Assembly (NCBI GenBank): GCA_037126765.1
Contig: JBBCBC010000024.1
Location: 22,107,554 to 22,171,553, forward strand
Reading direction: 5' to 3'
DNA: 64,000 bases
From: Stenogyne calaminthoides
Lineage: Eukaryota; Streptophyta; Magnoliopsida; Lamiales; Lamiaceae
Both the position numbers and the translations under genes were made by a program. Positions 54,920 through 64,000 of this stretch are shown here, piece after piece (the stretch's first letter is position 1; each line of letters opens with the position of its first letter). Below the pieces are notes generated by a model, which was given only the letters and a program-made list of their open reading frames with translations, made no database searches and was not told the DNA's origin.

Positions 54920-55640
54920 TGACTAGATTGAGTAACATGTGTTTGGTGCTAAGGCAAGAAAAGATTGAGGCAAGAAAATGATACTCTTAAAGCAAGAAAA
55001 GAAAAGCTGGTACTGTAACATGTGTTTGGTGCTAAGGCAAGAAAAGATTGAGTACGTGTTGGACATGCCCCTATCCCGGTTACCCTTAAAGCTGGTACTC
55101 TGAGGCAGCCACGTTTGACGTAGCACCTCAGAAGAAGCATCAAGAGGATGCTTCCCAGACTCAGTACGTGATGTTGCTCGACATGACTCCCGATGTACAT
55201 AGGCAACATGAGAAAAATGGGTCCCTTCTTAGTGCTCAAGCATCTGAAGGATCTCTTTGATTCTGAACCTCGTTATGAGATTTATGAAGTGATGAGAGAT
55301 CTAATCAAATGCCGGTTAGCTAAAGGAGAGAAGATTTTACCTCATGTGCTTAAGATGATAGACCTAATTGAAAAACTTGGTAATTTAGGCTTTGAGCTAA
55401 AAGATCAACATTTTCATTTATGCTATCCTCCAGTCACTCCCAGATTCATATTTTAGCTTCATTGTGAACTACAATATGAATAAGACGGATGCAACCATGC
55501 CTAAACTTCACAACGTGCTCAAAACTTTTTAATTCACTATCACTAAGATGGTGTTCAAAAGAATGAGCGAATAAACAAGGATGTGTGCCTCTGTTATAGG
55601 TAGAAGAGGACACTAGAAGAAGAACTATAAGGTTCTAGTT
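54920..55640 (+). pseudogene. gag: Copia B3 gag
   Basis: 55193-55456 encodes VLKHLKDLFDSEPRYEIYEV, LIKCRLAKGEKILPHVLKMI and LIEKLGNLGFELKDQHF, the UBN2-type copia gag. A 38-base repeat (54932-54968 and 55015-55052) disturbs the N-terminus. Frame breaks follow 55456. No clear CCHC knuckle remains. Confidence 0.8.
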
Positions 55641-56040
55641 GCTAAAAGAAAGACACTAGGTGCTTCTAGCACTAGAACATGTATGTTTGTTATTAAGATA
55701 AACATGTCCACTAATAACGCTAACTGCTCGGTATTGGATACCGGGTGTGGCTCTCACATTTGCACTAATGTGAAAGGACTCATGTGTTATAGGACAGTTA
55801 GGGCGGGTGAAGTCGTCTTACACGTAGAAACGGAGCAAGAGTTGCTGCTGAACGTGTGGGAACTTGTATGTTAGACTTACCCTTTGGTTTTAGATTTGAA
55901 CCTAATGATGGTCATCTAGTTCTTTCTATTACTAGCAACATATATTTGTTGCATTGTGGATACGATGTTCTTAATATACAAAATAAAAGACTCAAACTTA
56001 GTAATCATGAAAACCCGACTTACTTATGGCATTGTAGAAC
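55641..56040 (+). pseudogene. Copia B3 protease and GAG-pre-integrase
   Basis: SVLDTGCGSHICTNVKGLM (about 55725-55775) carries the copia protease active site DTG. Later GHLVLSITSNIYLL, DVLNIQNKRLKLSNHENPTY and LWHCR (about 55900-56040) belong to the GAG-pre-integrase part. Frame changes near 55870 and 55960. Confidence 0.85.
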
Positions 56041-56709
56041 TTGATCATGTAAACGAGAAAAGAATTGCAAGGTTAAGAAAGTTAGACTACTTAACCCCAT
56101 TCGACTTTGAGTCTTATGGTAATTTTGAATCTTATCTCATGGGCAAGATGATCAACAGACCCTTTTCTGGGAAAGGGGTGCATACCAAAGAAGTTCTAGA
56201 GTTGATCTACAACGATGTTTGTGGAACATTGTCCACTCTAGCTAGGGGTCACTTCTGATACTTCATCACTTTTACTGATGATTTCTCAAGATACGGATAC
56301 GTGTATCTTATGAAACACAAATCCGAATCTTTTGAGAAATTCAAAGAGTTTAAGGCTGAAATAGAGAAGTAACTTGGTAAGAGTATCAAGACTCTTCGAT
56401 CAGATCGAGGAGGTGAATACCTTAGCCATGAATTCACTGATTACTTGAAGTTACATGGAATCTATTTACAATGGACTCCTCCCGGAACACCTCAGATAAA
56501 CGGTGTGTTCAAGAGGAGAAACCAAACCCTGTTAGACATGGTGAGGTCCATGATGAGCTTTTCTTGTCTTCCAACATTCTTATGGGATACGCGTTACAAA
56601 CTTCAATTTACATTCTGAATAGGATTCCATCTAAATCGGTTGAGCATACACCATTTGAACCATGGTGTGGCAAGAAGCCAACTTTTACACATATCTAACA
56701 TGGGGTTGC
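56041..56709 (+). pseudogene. Copia B3 integrase, catalytic Glu lost
   Basis: LDHVNEKRIARLRKLDYLTP, MGKMINRPFSGKG, LELIYNDVCGTLST (first Asp), ITFTDDFSRYGYVYLMKHKS, IKTLRSDRGGEYLSHEF (second Asp), then PPGTP and NGVFKRRNQTLLDMVRSMMS, where codon 56511-56513 is AAG, Lys, instead of the catalytic Glu. Stops at about 56259 and 56371. Confidence 0.9.
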
Positions 56710-57395
56710 CCCGTGATTGTGAAAAGGATGCTTGCCGACAAGTTGGAATCCAAAGGTGAAAAGGGTTACTTTGTGGGATATCCTAAGAAAACTAAATGAT
56801 ATTACTTCTATCTACCTAAGAAATAATCAGTGATTGTTTCTAGGCAGACCAAGTTCCTCGAAGAAGACTATGTCTTTAAGGAACGAGGTCGTAAGCTGAT
56901 GGAACTTGAAGAAATTCAAGAACCACAAATTAACAAAGAGACTAATAACTTGTCAAAGCAACATGACAATGAATCGGTGGGAGCATTCAACAACTTTCAC
57001 GGTGGGAGTCTTTCACTAGGTGATCGTCTTTCAATCAGTGGGAGCGTAATTGGAGTTTGCTTGCCTGTGCAAGAACCTCCAAGTGGGCTGAATGAGAAAT
57101 GTATAGTTCAAACTCCCACCCAAGAGGCATCTGAAAGTGTAGCTCTTGAGGACTCTTCGGACATTGATGAAATCGATGCACCACAAAACTTTCACGATCA
57201 GAATGTACAGCCTGCACAACCACAACTCCGTAAGTCAATTAGGAATCGTAATCCACCCATTAAATACGGTTACCTCTTGGAGGAACTCGTTAATGTGGAC
57301 CTACCGGATAAGGACGATCCTAATACTAACTCTGAAGCAATATTAAATATTGATTCAAAGAAGTGGCATGAAGCCATGAAATCTGAGATGGACTC
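56710..57395 (+). pseudogene. Copia B3 Pol linker, interrupted by copia A3
   Basis: GYFVGYPKKTK, QTKFLEEDYVFKERGRKLME, SISGSVIGVCLPVQEPPSGL, QPQLRKSIRNRNPPIKYGYL and KKWHEAMKSEMDS. It stops at GACTC (57391-57395), where copia A3 is inserted, and resumes at 63235. Confidence 0.9.
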
Positions 57396-59076
57396 TGTTG
57401 GGGTGAATTTAAATACAAATTTAATTATGACAATTATTACTAGCATGAATTAATCTTATATTAATTCAAATAATAATTCAACAACAAATCATGCATACAA
57501 GTTCGTCACATAAATCCTACGCATGCGGAAAAGCTAGGAGTTTACGTGAACTAACCTCTTGGAGTGGCAATCGTCTAGAAGGTGGATCCCGTTCGCACGA
57601 ACACACCAAAAAGCCTTCCCAAGTATTCCCAAGTCCTTGCTCGTCAATCCGGTGGAAGGACACTCGCAAACAATTAACAAAAGGGAAAAATAAAAATTAT
57701 GTTGCACCACCTTTGTTCTGTTTTTTCCAACACATGGAATTGCATTGGGGAAGAAAAATTCATCCTTTATTTATAATACAAGGGGGGGACGAAAATATTA
57801 GGGTTTGGGGAGATTGGGAAATTTCCTTGCTTCTTCTCCAAGAAACAATCTTGAATATATCCAATATATTCTATTTCCCAATATATCTCCCAAATAAAAT
57901 CCTCCCTCCTTATGTTATGGGATATTTCGAAAATTTCATTATAAATAGCCAAGTGAGAGATTTCTTGAATTTAATGAGATAGTCTTGTATTCCAAGAATA
58001 CTTATCTTCATTCCATAACAAAATTCAAAGAAAATCTTTCTCCCTCTTTTATTCATAATTTTTGAAAATCATGAAAAATTAGGCAACAATAATTTATTTT
58101 ATTTTAAATACCTTTTCCAGTTATTGGACTTTATGTTTGAGCTACTTGGGGGGCCTTTAGGAGAATTAAGATTGGACCTTCCAATGGACTTTGAATTTTC
58201 AATATTGAGCCATAATATTATTCAAGCCCATAAATATTAATTAATCCCACTACATAATTAATATTGCACTATCCATCTTAACTCATATTACTGTTAATAT
58301 GGCTCCCGATTATTATTTCCCATGTTTAAGATTATCTAGCCCATTAATTAATTTAAGCCACTGAAATAACTTTATATTAATTAACATCTTTTTCCTTGGT
58401 TAAGGAACGACTCAACATTATTATCCATACCGGAAATAAATTCCACTTGCAACATTTGGTATGATAAATCTTATGAGCCTCCAAGGGGGCAAATCAAACA
58501 AGAGGTACTTGCACACGTTTCATCGTATTAAATCTTAGCAATCGTCGTGTAATCAATATCATTGCCCAAGATACAAGGTATTGAATCTCAATGATCATCT
58601 TCCCATCATAAGTCAAAGCAACAACTATTGATTGCACACGATCCTATTTAAGGAACGGAGATTAAGAAATAATGAACCACTGAGGTCTAATTCTTCTATT
58701 TTCAATCTTTGAAGAATTTGTCCTCCTCAGAGAATCCTGTTTCAAAGGCATCATGATGCACTGGTGCAATCTCTTGGTCAAGACAAGCCAATCTGAGCCT
58801 TACACCTCAAACTTTTGTGATGGTTTGTTCATTTCCATCTAGGTCGTGAAAGTGTACTTTTAGTTACAAGGGACTGTTAATTTAATCTTCTGTGATCTGG
58901 TATCACTAAATTAACTACAATGTAACACGTCTTTTATTGAACAGTTATGCAAAGAAATATATGTAACATTCGATGATATTTAAAGCATCGATATAAATAA
59001 TTTATTTCAGTAAATAAGATAGAAACTCAGTGTGATTATACAAAGTAAAAGCATACTTTCCAGTATAATCCCAACA
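57396..59076 (-). repeat. Copia A3 3' LTR (1681 bases)
   Basis: On the minus strand it runs from TGTTGGGATTATACTGG (59076) to AATTCACCCCAACA (57396). It serves as the most complete A LTR in the window. Confidence 0.93.
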
Positions 59077-59090
59077 ATCTCCCACTTATA
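59077..59090 (-). other. Copia A3 polypurine tract
   Basis: TATAAGTGGGAGAT on the minus strand, directly before the 3' LTR. Confidence 0.8.
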
Positions 59091-59174
59091 CTCAAAGTCT
59101 GCTTTTAAGTATACTACATCACGTCTCGTCTAGAATCTACATTACACTTACACGAACCTAATAATATCTCTCAC

Positions 59175-59906
59175 TTATACCCAAAGCAGATTGGCAACGG
59201 TCTTGACACCCATTCCTTCCACATGTCTCTCGAATGTATTCTGAGGTAGACCCTTTGTGAATGGATCTGCTAAGTTGTCTTCTGACGCGATTTTTGCCAC
59301 CTCTATATCTCCTCTCTTAACGATTTCTCGTATAAGATGGTATTTCCTTTCAATGTGTTTGCTGGCCTTGTGGGCTCTCGGTTCCCTTGAATTTGCAACT
59401 GCTCTGGCATTATCACAGTAGACCGTGATGGTGCTGGGCAAATTCGGTACTACGTCTAAGTCCACTAGGAAGTTTTTGAGCCAAACCGCTTCCTTCGCTG
59501 CCTCGCAAGCAGCTACGTATTTGGCTTCCATGGTAGAGTCCTCTATGTATTTCTGCTTAACTCTTCTCCATGTCATGACTCCTCCCCCCATGCAAAACAA
59601 ACTACCCGAGGTAGATTTTCTGGAATCTAGGGCAGATTGGAAATCCGAGTCCGTGTAACCGATGGGAATCAGACTTTCTGACTGATAAACAAGCATTCTA
59701 TCGCGAGTTCTTTTCAGATACTTTAGAATGTTTTTAACTGCGGTCCAAAGTTCTTTCCCTGGATTACTCTGATATCTTGCTACCATGCCGACGGCAAAGC
59801 AGATATCCGGCCATGTGCACAGCATAGCATACATGAGGCTTCCAACAGCCGAAGCATAAGGAATGTCTTTCATGTCATCTATCTCCCTTTGTGTCTTAGG
59901 GCACAT
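59175..59906 (-). CDS. pol: Copia A3 RT end and RNase H, intact frame
   Basis: A 243-residue open frame: MKDIPYASAVGSLMYAMLCT, VARYQSNPGKELWTAVKNIL, LIPIGYTDSDFQSALDSRKS, MEAKYVAACEAAKEAVWLKN, STITVYCDNARAVANSREPR, HKASKHIERKYHLIREIVKR and ASEDNLADPFTKGLPQ, ending normally before the polypurine tract. All RNase H blocks are in order. It is separated from the YVDD part by a frameshift at about 59890-59930. Confidence 0.92.
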   Translation of the reverse strand: MCPKTQREIDDMKDIPYASAVGSLMYAMLCTWPDICFAVGMVARYQSNPGKELWTAVKNILKYLKRTRDRMLVYQSESLIPIGYTDSDFQSALDSRKSTSGSLFCMGGGVMTWRRVKQKYIEDSTMEAKYVAACEAAKEAVWLKNFLVDLDVVPNLPSTITVYCDNARAVANSREPRAHKASKHIERKYHLIREIVKRGDIEVAKIASEDNLADPFTKGLPQNTFERHVEGMGVKTVANLLWV

Positions 59907-60600
59907 TTCTTTGGATAGATGGATTCCATGTCTGAATGTACGAAGCCTTTCTTGGAATCCTGCATGCTGAATCGCTTCAAGACAACATCTATGTATGAGG
60001 CTTGCGATAAATCTATCATCCTTTTCTTGCGATCTCGAGTGATCTTGATCCCAAGGATGTGACCGGCTTCCCCTAAGTCCTTCATATCAAACTGTTTTGA
60101 CAGCCATGCCCTTACGTCTGACAAAACCTTTACATCATTTTTGATGAGCAGAATATCATCTACGTATAGTACTAAGAATACCAATGCAGTTCTGACACGC
60201 TTTTTGTACACACAACTTTCGAACTCATTTTGATCGAACCCGTAAGAGTTTATAACTTGATCAAAACATTAGTTCCAAGCACGCGATGCTTGCTTCAGTC
60301 CGTAGATGGACTTTTTGATCTTGCATACAAAATGTTCTTGGCCTTTTTCAATGAAGCCTTCGGGTTGTTGCATGTAGATTTCTTCTTCAAGACTTCCATT
60401 GAGGAAAGCTATCTTGACATCCATTTGCCAGATCTCGAAATCGAGATGCGCAGCTATCGACAAGAGAATGTGGATGGACTTTATCATGGCTATAGGCGAA
60501 AAGGTTTCATCATAGTCGATCCCTTCTTTCTGAGTGTAACCCTTTGCCACAAGTCTAGCTTTGAAGGTTTCCACCTTTCAGTCCGATCCCCTTTTTCTCT
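59879..60600 (-). pseudogene. pol: Copia A3 reverse transcriptase
   Basis: 60269-60574 encodes KARLVAKGYTQKEGIDYDET, EIWQMDVKIAFLNGSLEEEI, SIYGLKQASRAWN. Near 60260-60210 there is a stop and frame change. 59879-60211 continues FLVLYVDDILLIKNDVKVLS (YVDD intact), DMKDLGEAGHILGIKITRDR and LSQASYIDVVLKRFSMQDSK. The two halves differ in frame. Confidence 0.9.
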
Positions 60601-61149
60601 TGTATACCCACTTGCATCCAATGGGTTTGACCCCATTAAGTGGTTCGACAAGCTCCCACACCTTGTTTTGATCCATAGAACCCATTTTGGCTTTCATTGT
60701 CGTTTGCCAAGAATCCACATCCTTATCACGGATTGCCTCTTTGTAAGTCCATGGGTCCGATTCATTTTTTTCCGGGGATCAAGTCCGAAGACTCTCCTAT
60801 CCCAATGAATCTTTCGGGCTGTCGGATAACCCTCCCACTGCGACGAGGTTCCGGTTGTGTAAGTGTGTCGTTTGGTATATCAACTTGTACAGTTGGCATT
60901 GAGGTAAGCCCCTTTAGCTCATTCAAGGTAATCTCACTTCTGGGCTTCTTGTTGTTCATATAGTCCTCTTCCAAAAATTTAAAGTGTATACTGATTACCA
61001 CATTTTGATCTTCGGGACCATAGAACATGTACCATTTCGTTCCCTCGGGGTATCCTATAAACAACCTTAATTCTGATCTTGGATCCAATTTACCGGCTTC
61101 CTTGTCTAGCACGTATGTCGGACACCCCCAAATTCCCATGTGTCCTAGA
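60601..61149 (-). pseudogene. Copia A3 integrase C-terminus and linker
   Basis: Minus strand: GHMGIWGCPTYVLDKEAGKL, GYPEGTKWYMFYGPEDQNVV, FLEEDYMNNKKPRSEITLNE, RRSGRVIRQPERFIGIG, then a frame change into the VWELVEPLNGVKPIGCKW start of RT. The integrase core is absent: at 61150 the sequence changes to an LTR end. Confidence 0.88.
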
Positions 61150-61390
61150 TGTTGGGATAACATTTGCCAGGATCTATCGGGATGACCTCATAAACAAAAA
61201 TTTAAATTAATAATTATTACTAGCATGAATTTACCTAAGTGAATTCAAATAATAATTACACCAACAACGACATGCAAATAAAATTCACGTAAAAGATCCT
61301 AGCATGCGGAATTTCTAATAGTTTACGTAAACATACCCGTTGGAGAGACAATCCGAGATGGACAGGATCAAGTAACTGGATCCGAGATGG
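61150..61390 (-). repeat. Divergent copia A-like LTR tail inside A3
   Basis: On the minus strand it ends AATGTTATCCCAACA at 61150 and resembles the last 220 bases of the A LTR (GTTTACGTAAACTATTAG, ATTCATGCTAGTAATAATTA) but with many differences. It lies between gag start and integrase, in the same orientation as A3. ATCCGAGATGGACA occurs twice at its inner border (61351-61364 and 61380-61393). Confidence 0.75.
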
Positions 61391-61545
61391 ACATTTTTCA
61401 GGCTTTTGCACACCAAGAACCCAATAGTATTTTTGTTGTGCAGTGAGGACAATTTTCATATTTCGTTTCCAAATCCCATAGTTTTCACCAAAAAGTTGGT
61501 GTTCATTGAGTGTATATAACAGTGAGATTAAAAGGTTGCGATATG
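61391..61545 (-). pseudogene. gag: Copia A3 gag start
   Basis: Minus-strand frame with LNEHQLFGENYGIWKRNMKI and VLTAQQKYYWVLGVQKPEK, the opening of copia gag. It is cut after KCPSRIQ by the LTR tail. Confidence 0.75.
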
Positions 61546-62993
61546 CTGAACTGAAATAAATAATGATTTGTATAAGCACAAAATTATCACAAAATTCGAT
61601 CACATGTATCATATTAAAATCTCAAAAAAATATGAACATGCATCAGCCAACATCTCAAAACAGTTTAAATAAGCCAAGTGGGGTGGGTCATTATTTAAAC
61701 ACATTCAAGCAGGTTACAAACAAGAACAGTTACAAACCTTTAATATCCAGATTAATAGTTGGCTCCCACTTGACCAATATAAAATTGGCAGGGACTTCGG
61801 GGAAGTATATGCATATCAATTTATACCTAAGTAATAACCATGATTAAATACATAATTATTATTTCGCTTTGAACGAGCCTCGTGGGGAGGGTCATCGTCG
61901 CCACTAATAATAATCCACAATCATCCGTTTGGAATTTATTCATGTGAAAGCTATCTTTTGGCCGTCCTGTGGGGGGAATTTCTCCAAAAGAATTCACAAA
62001 TAACTAAATCATGGAGGCCAAAATTAATTCAATTTTATTATCCGTAATAAAATTGTTAATTAATTATATAAATCATACTTAGTAATTTTTGAAAGTGAGG
62101 TTTTTCAAAGCAATTTCCCATGCATCGCATATTCAAAACACAGTTAAATACGCACGAAAAATAAAGCAAACATCAAAACAAAAAATTAAACATATTGGGC
62201 ACATATATCCAATTGTCACGTAATTTTGTCATGTCTTGATCTTGAGAAATCGTCCTTATTGTCTTCTTCGTTCGTCTCGAAAAGCTCCCACTCGATCGTC
62301 TTGAAAAATCGCCACGCCATCGATCACCATGGGGTCGGAGGTACACCTTGACTCCCGTCACAGATCGGGCGAAGACGGTGCACCAAGATAAGCCCGGGGA
62401 CATCGCCCTAGCAGTACTTCGGACATCTCGGCAGCGCGCGCACCAATCCAAATCCATGCCCGATCCCGCCAAATGCCTCAAGCCCAAGATCGTTCGCCGC
62501 CTCACAAGACATCCGCAAGCATCCATCCACCTGCGCAAAAACGCGCTTCATCGCCAAGGCCGTCACGCTCCCCTCAAGGCGCCCACGGCCAAACCCATGC
62601 CTGCGCTGCGTGCGTCTGCGTTTACGTCCGCGTTTCCTTTGGCATATTTTTTGCGACGCACGCCGCCTGCGCTCGATTCCGGATCCGTCTTCGTCTCCGC
62701 CTCTTCGATCCGGTTACAATTTATTTACAAAATAAATAAACCTAGATCTAGACTAGTCTATTACATTGAACGAATCAAACAAATCCTAATCTACTCGTGG
62801 ATTTTCTCACGAGGCAAAACGAATTCGAACAAATCGAATTAAAAAACCACAATTTATATGCATGCATAAAAAAACATCAAATACCATGACAATTGGATAC
62901 CTGCAGAAAAGATCTAGCAATTCTACTATCCAATTTCAAATTCAATGAACAACTAATTAAATTACAATTTAAAATTCAGAGCCCGAAACCATG
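61546..62993 (-). other. Copia A3 long leader with GC-rich island and C4 motifs
   Basis: Inverted counterpart of the A2 leader. The four C4 motifs appear as GTGGGGTGGGTC (about 61678), GACTTCGGGGAAG (about 61793), CCTCGTGGGGAGGG (about 61878) and GTCCTGTGGGGGG (about 61962). The GC-rich island is at about 62270-62720. Open frames there are in several phases on both strands and are not convincing genes. Confidence 0.7.
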
Positions 62994-63005
62994 GCTCTGA
63001 TTCCA
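62994..63005 (-). other. Copia A3 primer-binding site, one mismatch
   Basis: The minus strand reads TGGAATCAGAGCC, against TGGTATCAGAGCC in the other elements, so one base differs from the tRNA complement. Confidence 0.85.
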
Positions 63006-63007
63006 GT

Positions 63008-63234
63008 TGTTGGGGAATAGTGGGTGCCCGGATCTATTTGGGGTGAATTTAAATACAAATTTAATTCTGATAATTATTACTAGCATGAATTAATCCTATA
63101 TTAATTCAAATAATAATTCAACAACAAATCATGCATACAAGTTCGTCACATAAATCCTACCCATGAGGAAAAGCTATGAGTTTACGTGAACTAACCTCTT
63201 GGAGTGGACAAGTCCTTGCTCGTCAATCCCAACA
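63008..63234 (-). repeat. Copia A3 5' LTR with a large internal deletion (227 bases)
   Basis: The inner end (63008, TGTTGGGGAATAG in plus orientation) and outer end (63234, CCCAACA) are both kept. The middle is missing: after the CTCTTGGAGTGG that matches 57560-57570 comes the ACAAGTCCTTGCTCGTCAAT that matches about 57625-57645, then the terminal CCCAACA. Confidence 0.9.
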
Positions 63235-64000
63235 GACTCGATGTACATCAATCAAGTCTGGGACTTGGTTGAGTTGCCTAAAGGGGTTAGACCCATTTGC
63301 AAATGGCAAAGTACAAACCTACAAAGCTAGGTTGGTGGTGAAGGGTAATAGTCAACGCGAAGGCACTGATTATGATAAGACATTCTCACCAGTTGCAAAG
63401 ATCAAGTCCATTATAATTTTACTTGCGATAGCAGCACACTATGATTATGAGATTTGGCAGATGGATGTCAAAATAGCTTTCCTCAATGGAAACATTGATA
63501 AGGAAGTGTTTATGACTCAACCGGAAGGTTATACATCTAAGCCAAATTCTAATATAGTATGCAATCTAAAGAGATCCTTCTATGGATTGAAGCAAGCTTC
63601 TAGGAGTTGGAATATCCGATTTGATGAAGCTATCAAGTCCATTTGACTTCATCAGAAATTCGGAAGATCCTTGCATTTATTGTAAACGCAGCGGGAAGAA
63701 TATTGCTTTCATAATCATGTTTGTCAATGACATATTGATTTTGGGAAATAATATCCCGTTAATGCAGTCCGGTAAAGATTTGTTGTTAAAGACCTTCACG
63801 ATGAAGGGTCTTGGTGAAGCCTGCTACATCCTAGGGATCAGGATCCACAAGGATAGATCCAAGAAGATGTTGGGGCTGTCACAGTCCACCTGCGTAGACA
63901 AGATGTTGAAACGTTTTGCGATGGGGAACTCTAAGAGAGGATCTCTATCGGGAAATCATGGGATAAAGCTATCAAAGAAGGATCGTCCATGTTGAAGCTG
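63235..64000 (+). pseudogene. Copia B3 reverse transcriptase, continuing beyond the window
   Basis: After A3, B3 resumes with YINQVWDLVELPKGVRP-like and KARLVVKGNSQREGTDYDKT, EIWQMDVKIAFLNGNIDKEV, LKRSFYGLKQASRSWNIRFD. A frameshift at about 63640 follows, then DFIRNSEDPCIYCKRSGK and MFVNDILILGNNIPLM: the YVDD box is FVND (codon 63726-63728 is AAT, Asn). ACYILGIRIHKDRSKKMLGL and VDKMLKRFAMGNSKRG follow to the edge. Confidence 0.9.

Larger units (their letters stand above)
57396..63234 (-). mobile_element. Copia A3, complete insertion with GACTC duplications, nested in copia B3
   Basis: Flanked by GACTC at 57391-57395 and 63235-63239. It has a full 3' LTR (57396-59076), polypurine tract, RNase H and RT, integrase C-terminus, gag start, long leader, primer-binding site and a 5' LTR reduced to 227 bases. 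Most of gag, protease and the integrase core are missing, so it is a deleted copy. Confidence 0.93.

Noticed and set aside
62173..62842. Frames on both strands in the A3 GC-rich island
   Set aside because: Same reason: composition effect, no domain, not shared with A2.

Overview
This window is repeat-dense plant nuclear DNA, probably from a eudicot. It contains no tRNA, rRNA or CRISPR and no intact single-copy host gene. Almost everything recognisable is nested, broken LTR retrotransposons, plus remnants of a Helitron, a FAR1/Mutator-type transposase gene and a captured cytochrome P450 fragment. The plant assignment rests on Ty1/copia and Ty3/gypsy lineages primed by initiator-Met tRNA (TGGTATCAGAGC sites), a FAR1-related gene, a CYP96A-like P450 fragment and a Helitron with an RPA-type OB-fold gene. 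I name four LTR families here: copia A (LTR about 1.68 kb), copia B (LTR about 1.6 kb), copia C (LTR 2.1-2.2 kb, SIRE-like size) and one gypsy.

Layout. 1-138: end of an unknown LTR. 139-995: copia A remnant (A1, minus). 996-6385: near-complete but broken gypsy (plus). 6386-9240: FAR1-like gene fragment with an antisense P450 fragment and one arm of a palindrome. 9285-10019: RPA1-like exons. 10239-34853: copia B complex, made of a tandem partial duplication, a minus copy and a head-to-head plus copy. Inside it sits a complete 14.4-kb copia C (12344-26704) with TTAAG target duplications. 34854-36985: AT-rich flank. 36991-39100: copia C solo LTR with AAACT duplications. 39745-40850: Helitron PIF1-type helicase pseudogene (minus). 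41560-42175: GC-rich repeat island. 42673-48108: copia A element (A2, plus). 48109-48177: the missing piece of the gypsy 5' LTR, inverted. 48268-51243: second, inverted copy of the FAR1/P450 unit. 51245-64000: copia B element (B3, plus) with a minus copia A (A3, 57396-63234, GACTC duplications) inside it.

History that can be read. Target-site duplications give nesting order: C into B, A3 into B3, A into gypsy. The two ends of the copia A insertion in the gypsy LTR lie 47 kb apart and face each other, which points to an inversion. The Helitron helicase and the RPA exons are probably one minus-strand element split by the copia B complex and by the solo LTR.

No element looks autonomous: reading frames carry stops and frameshifts, three copia integrases have lost the catalytic Glu, and two copia B reverse transcriptases have lost an Asp of YVDD. 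The structures most worth a second look are the long leaders of copia A and B (GC-rich islands, repeated C4 motifs, a triple GGCGCC hairpin array), the FAR1/P450 capture unit with its flipped palindrome loop, the extra ORFs of copia C, and the head-to-head copia B. All homology calls were made by eye from motifs; no database search was run.
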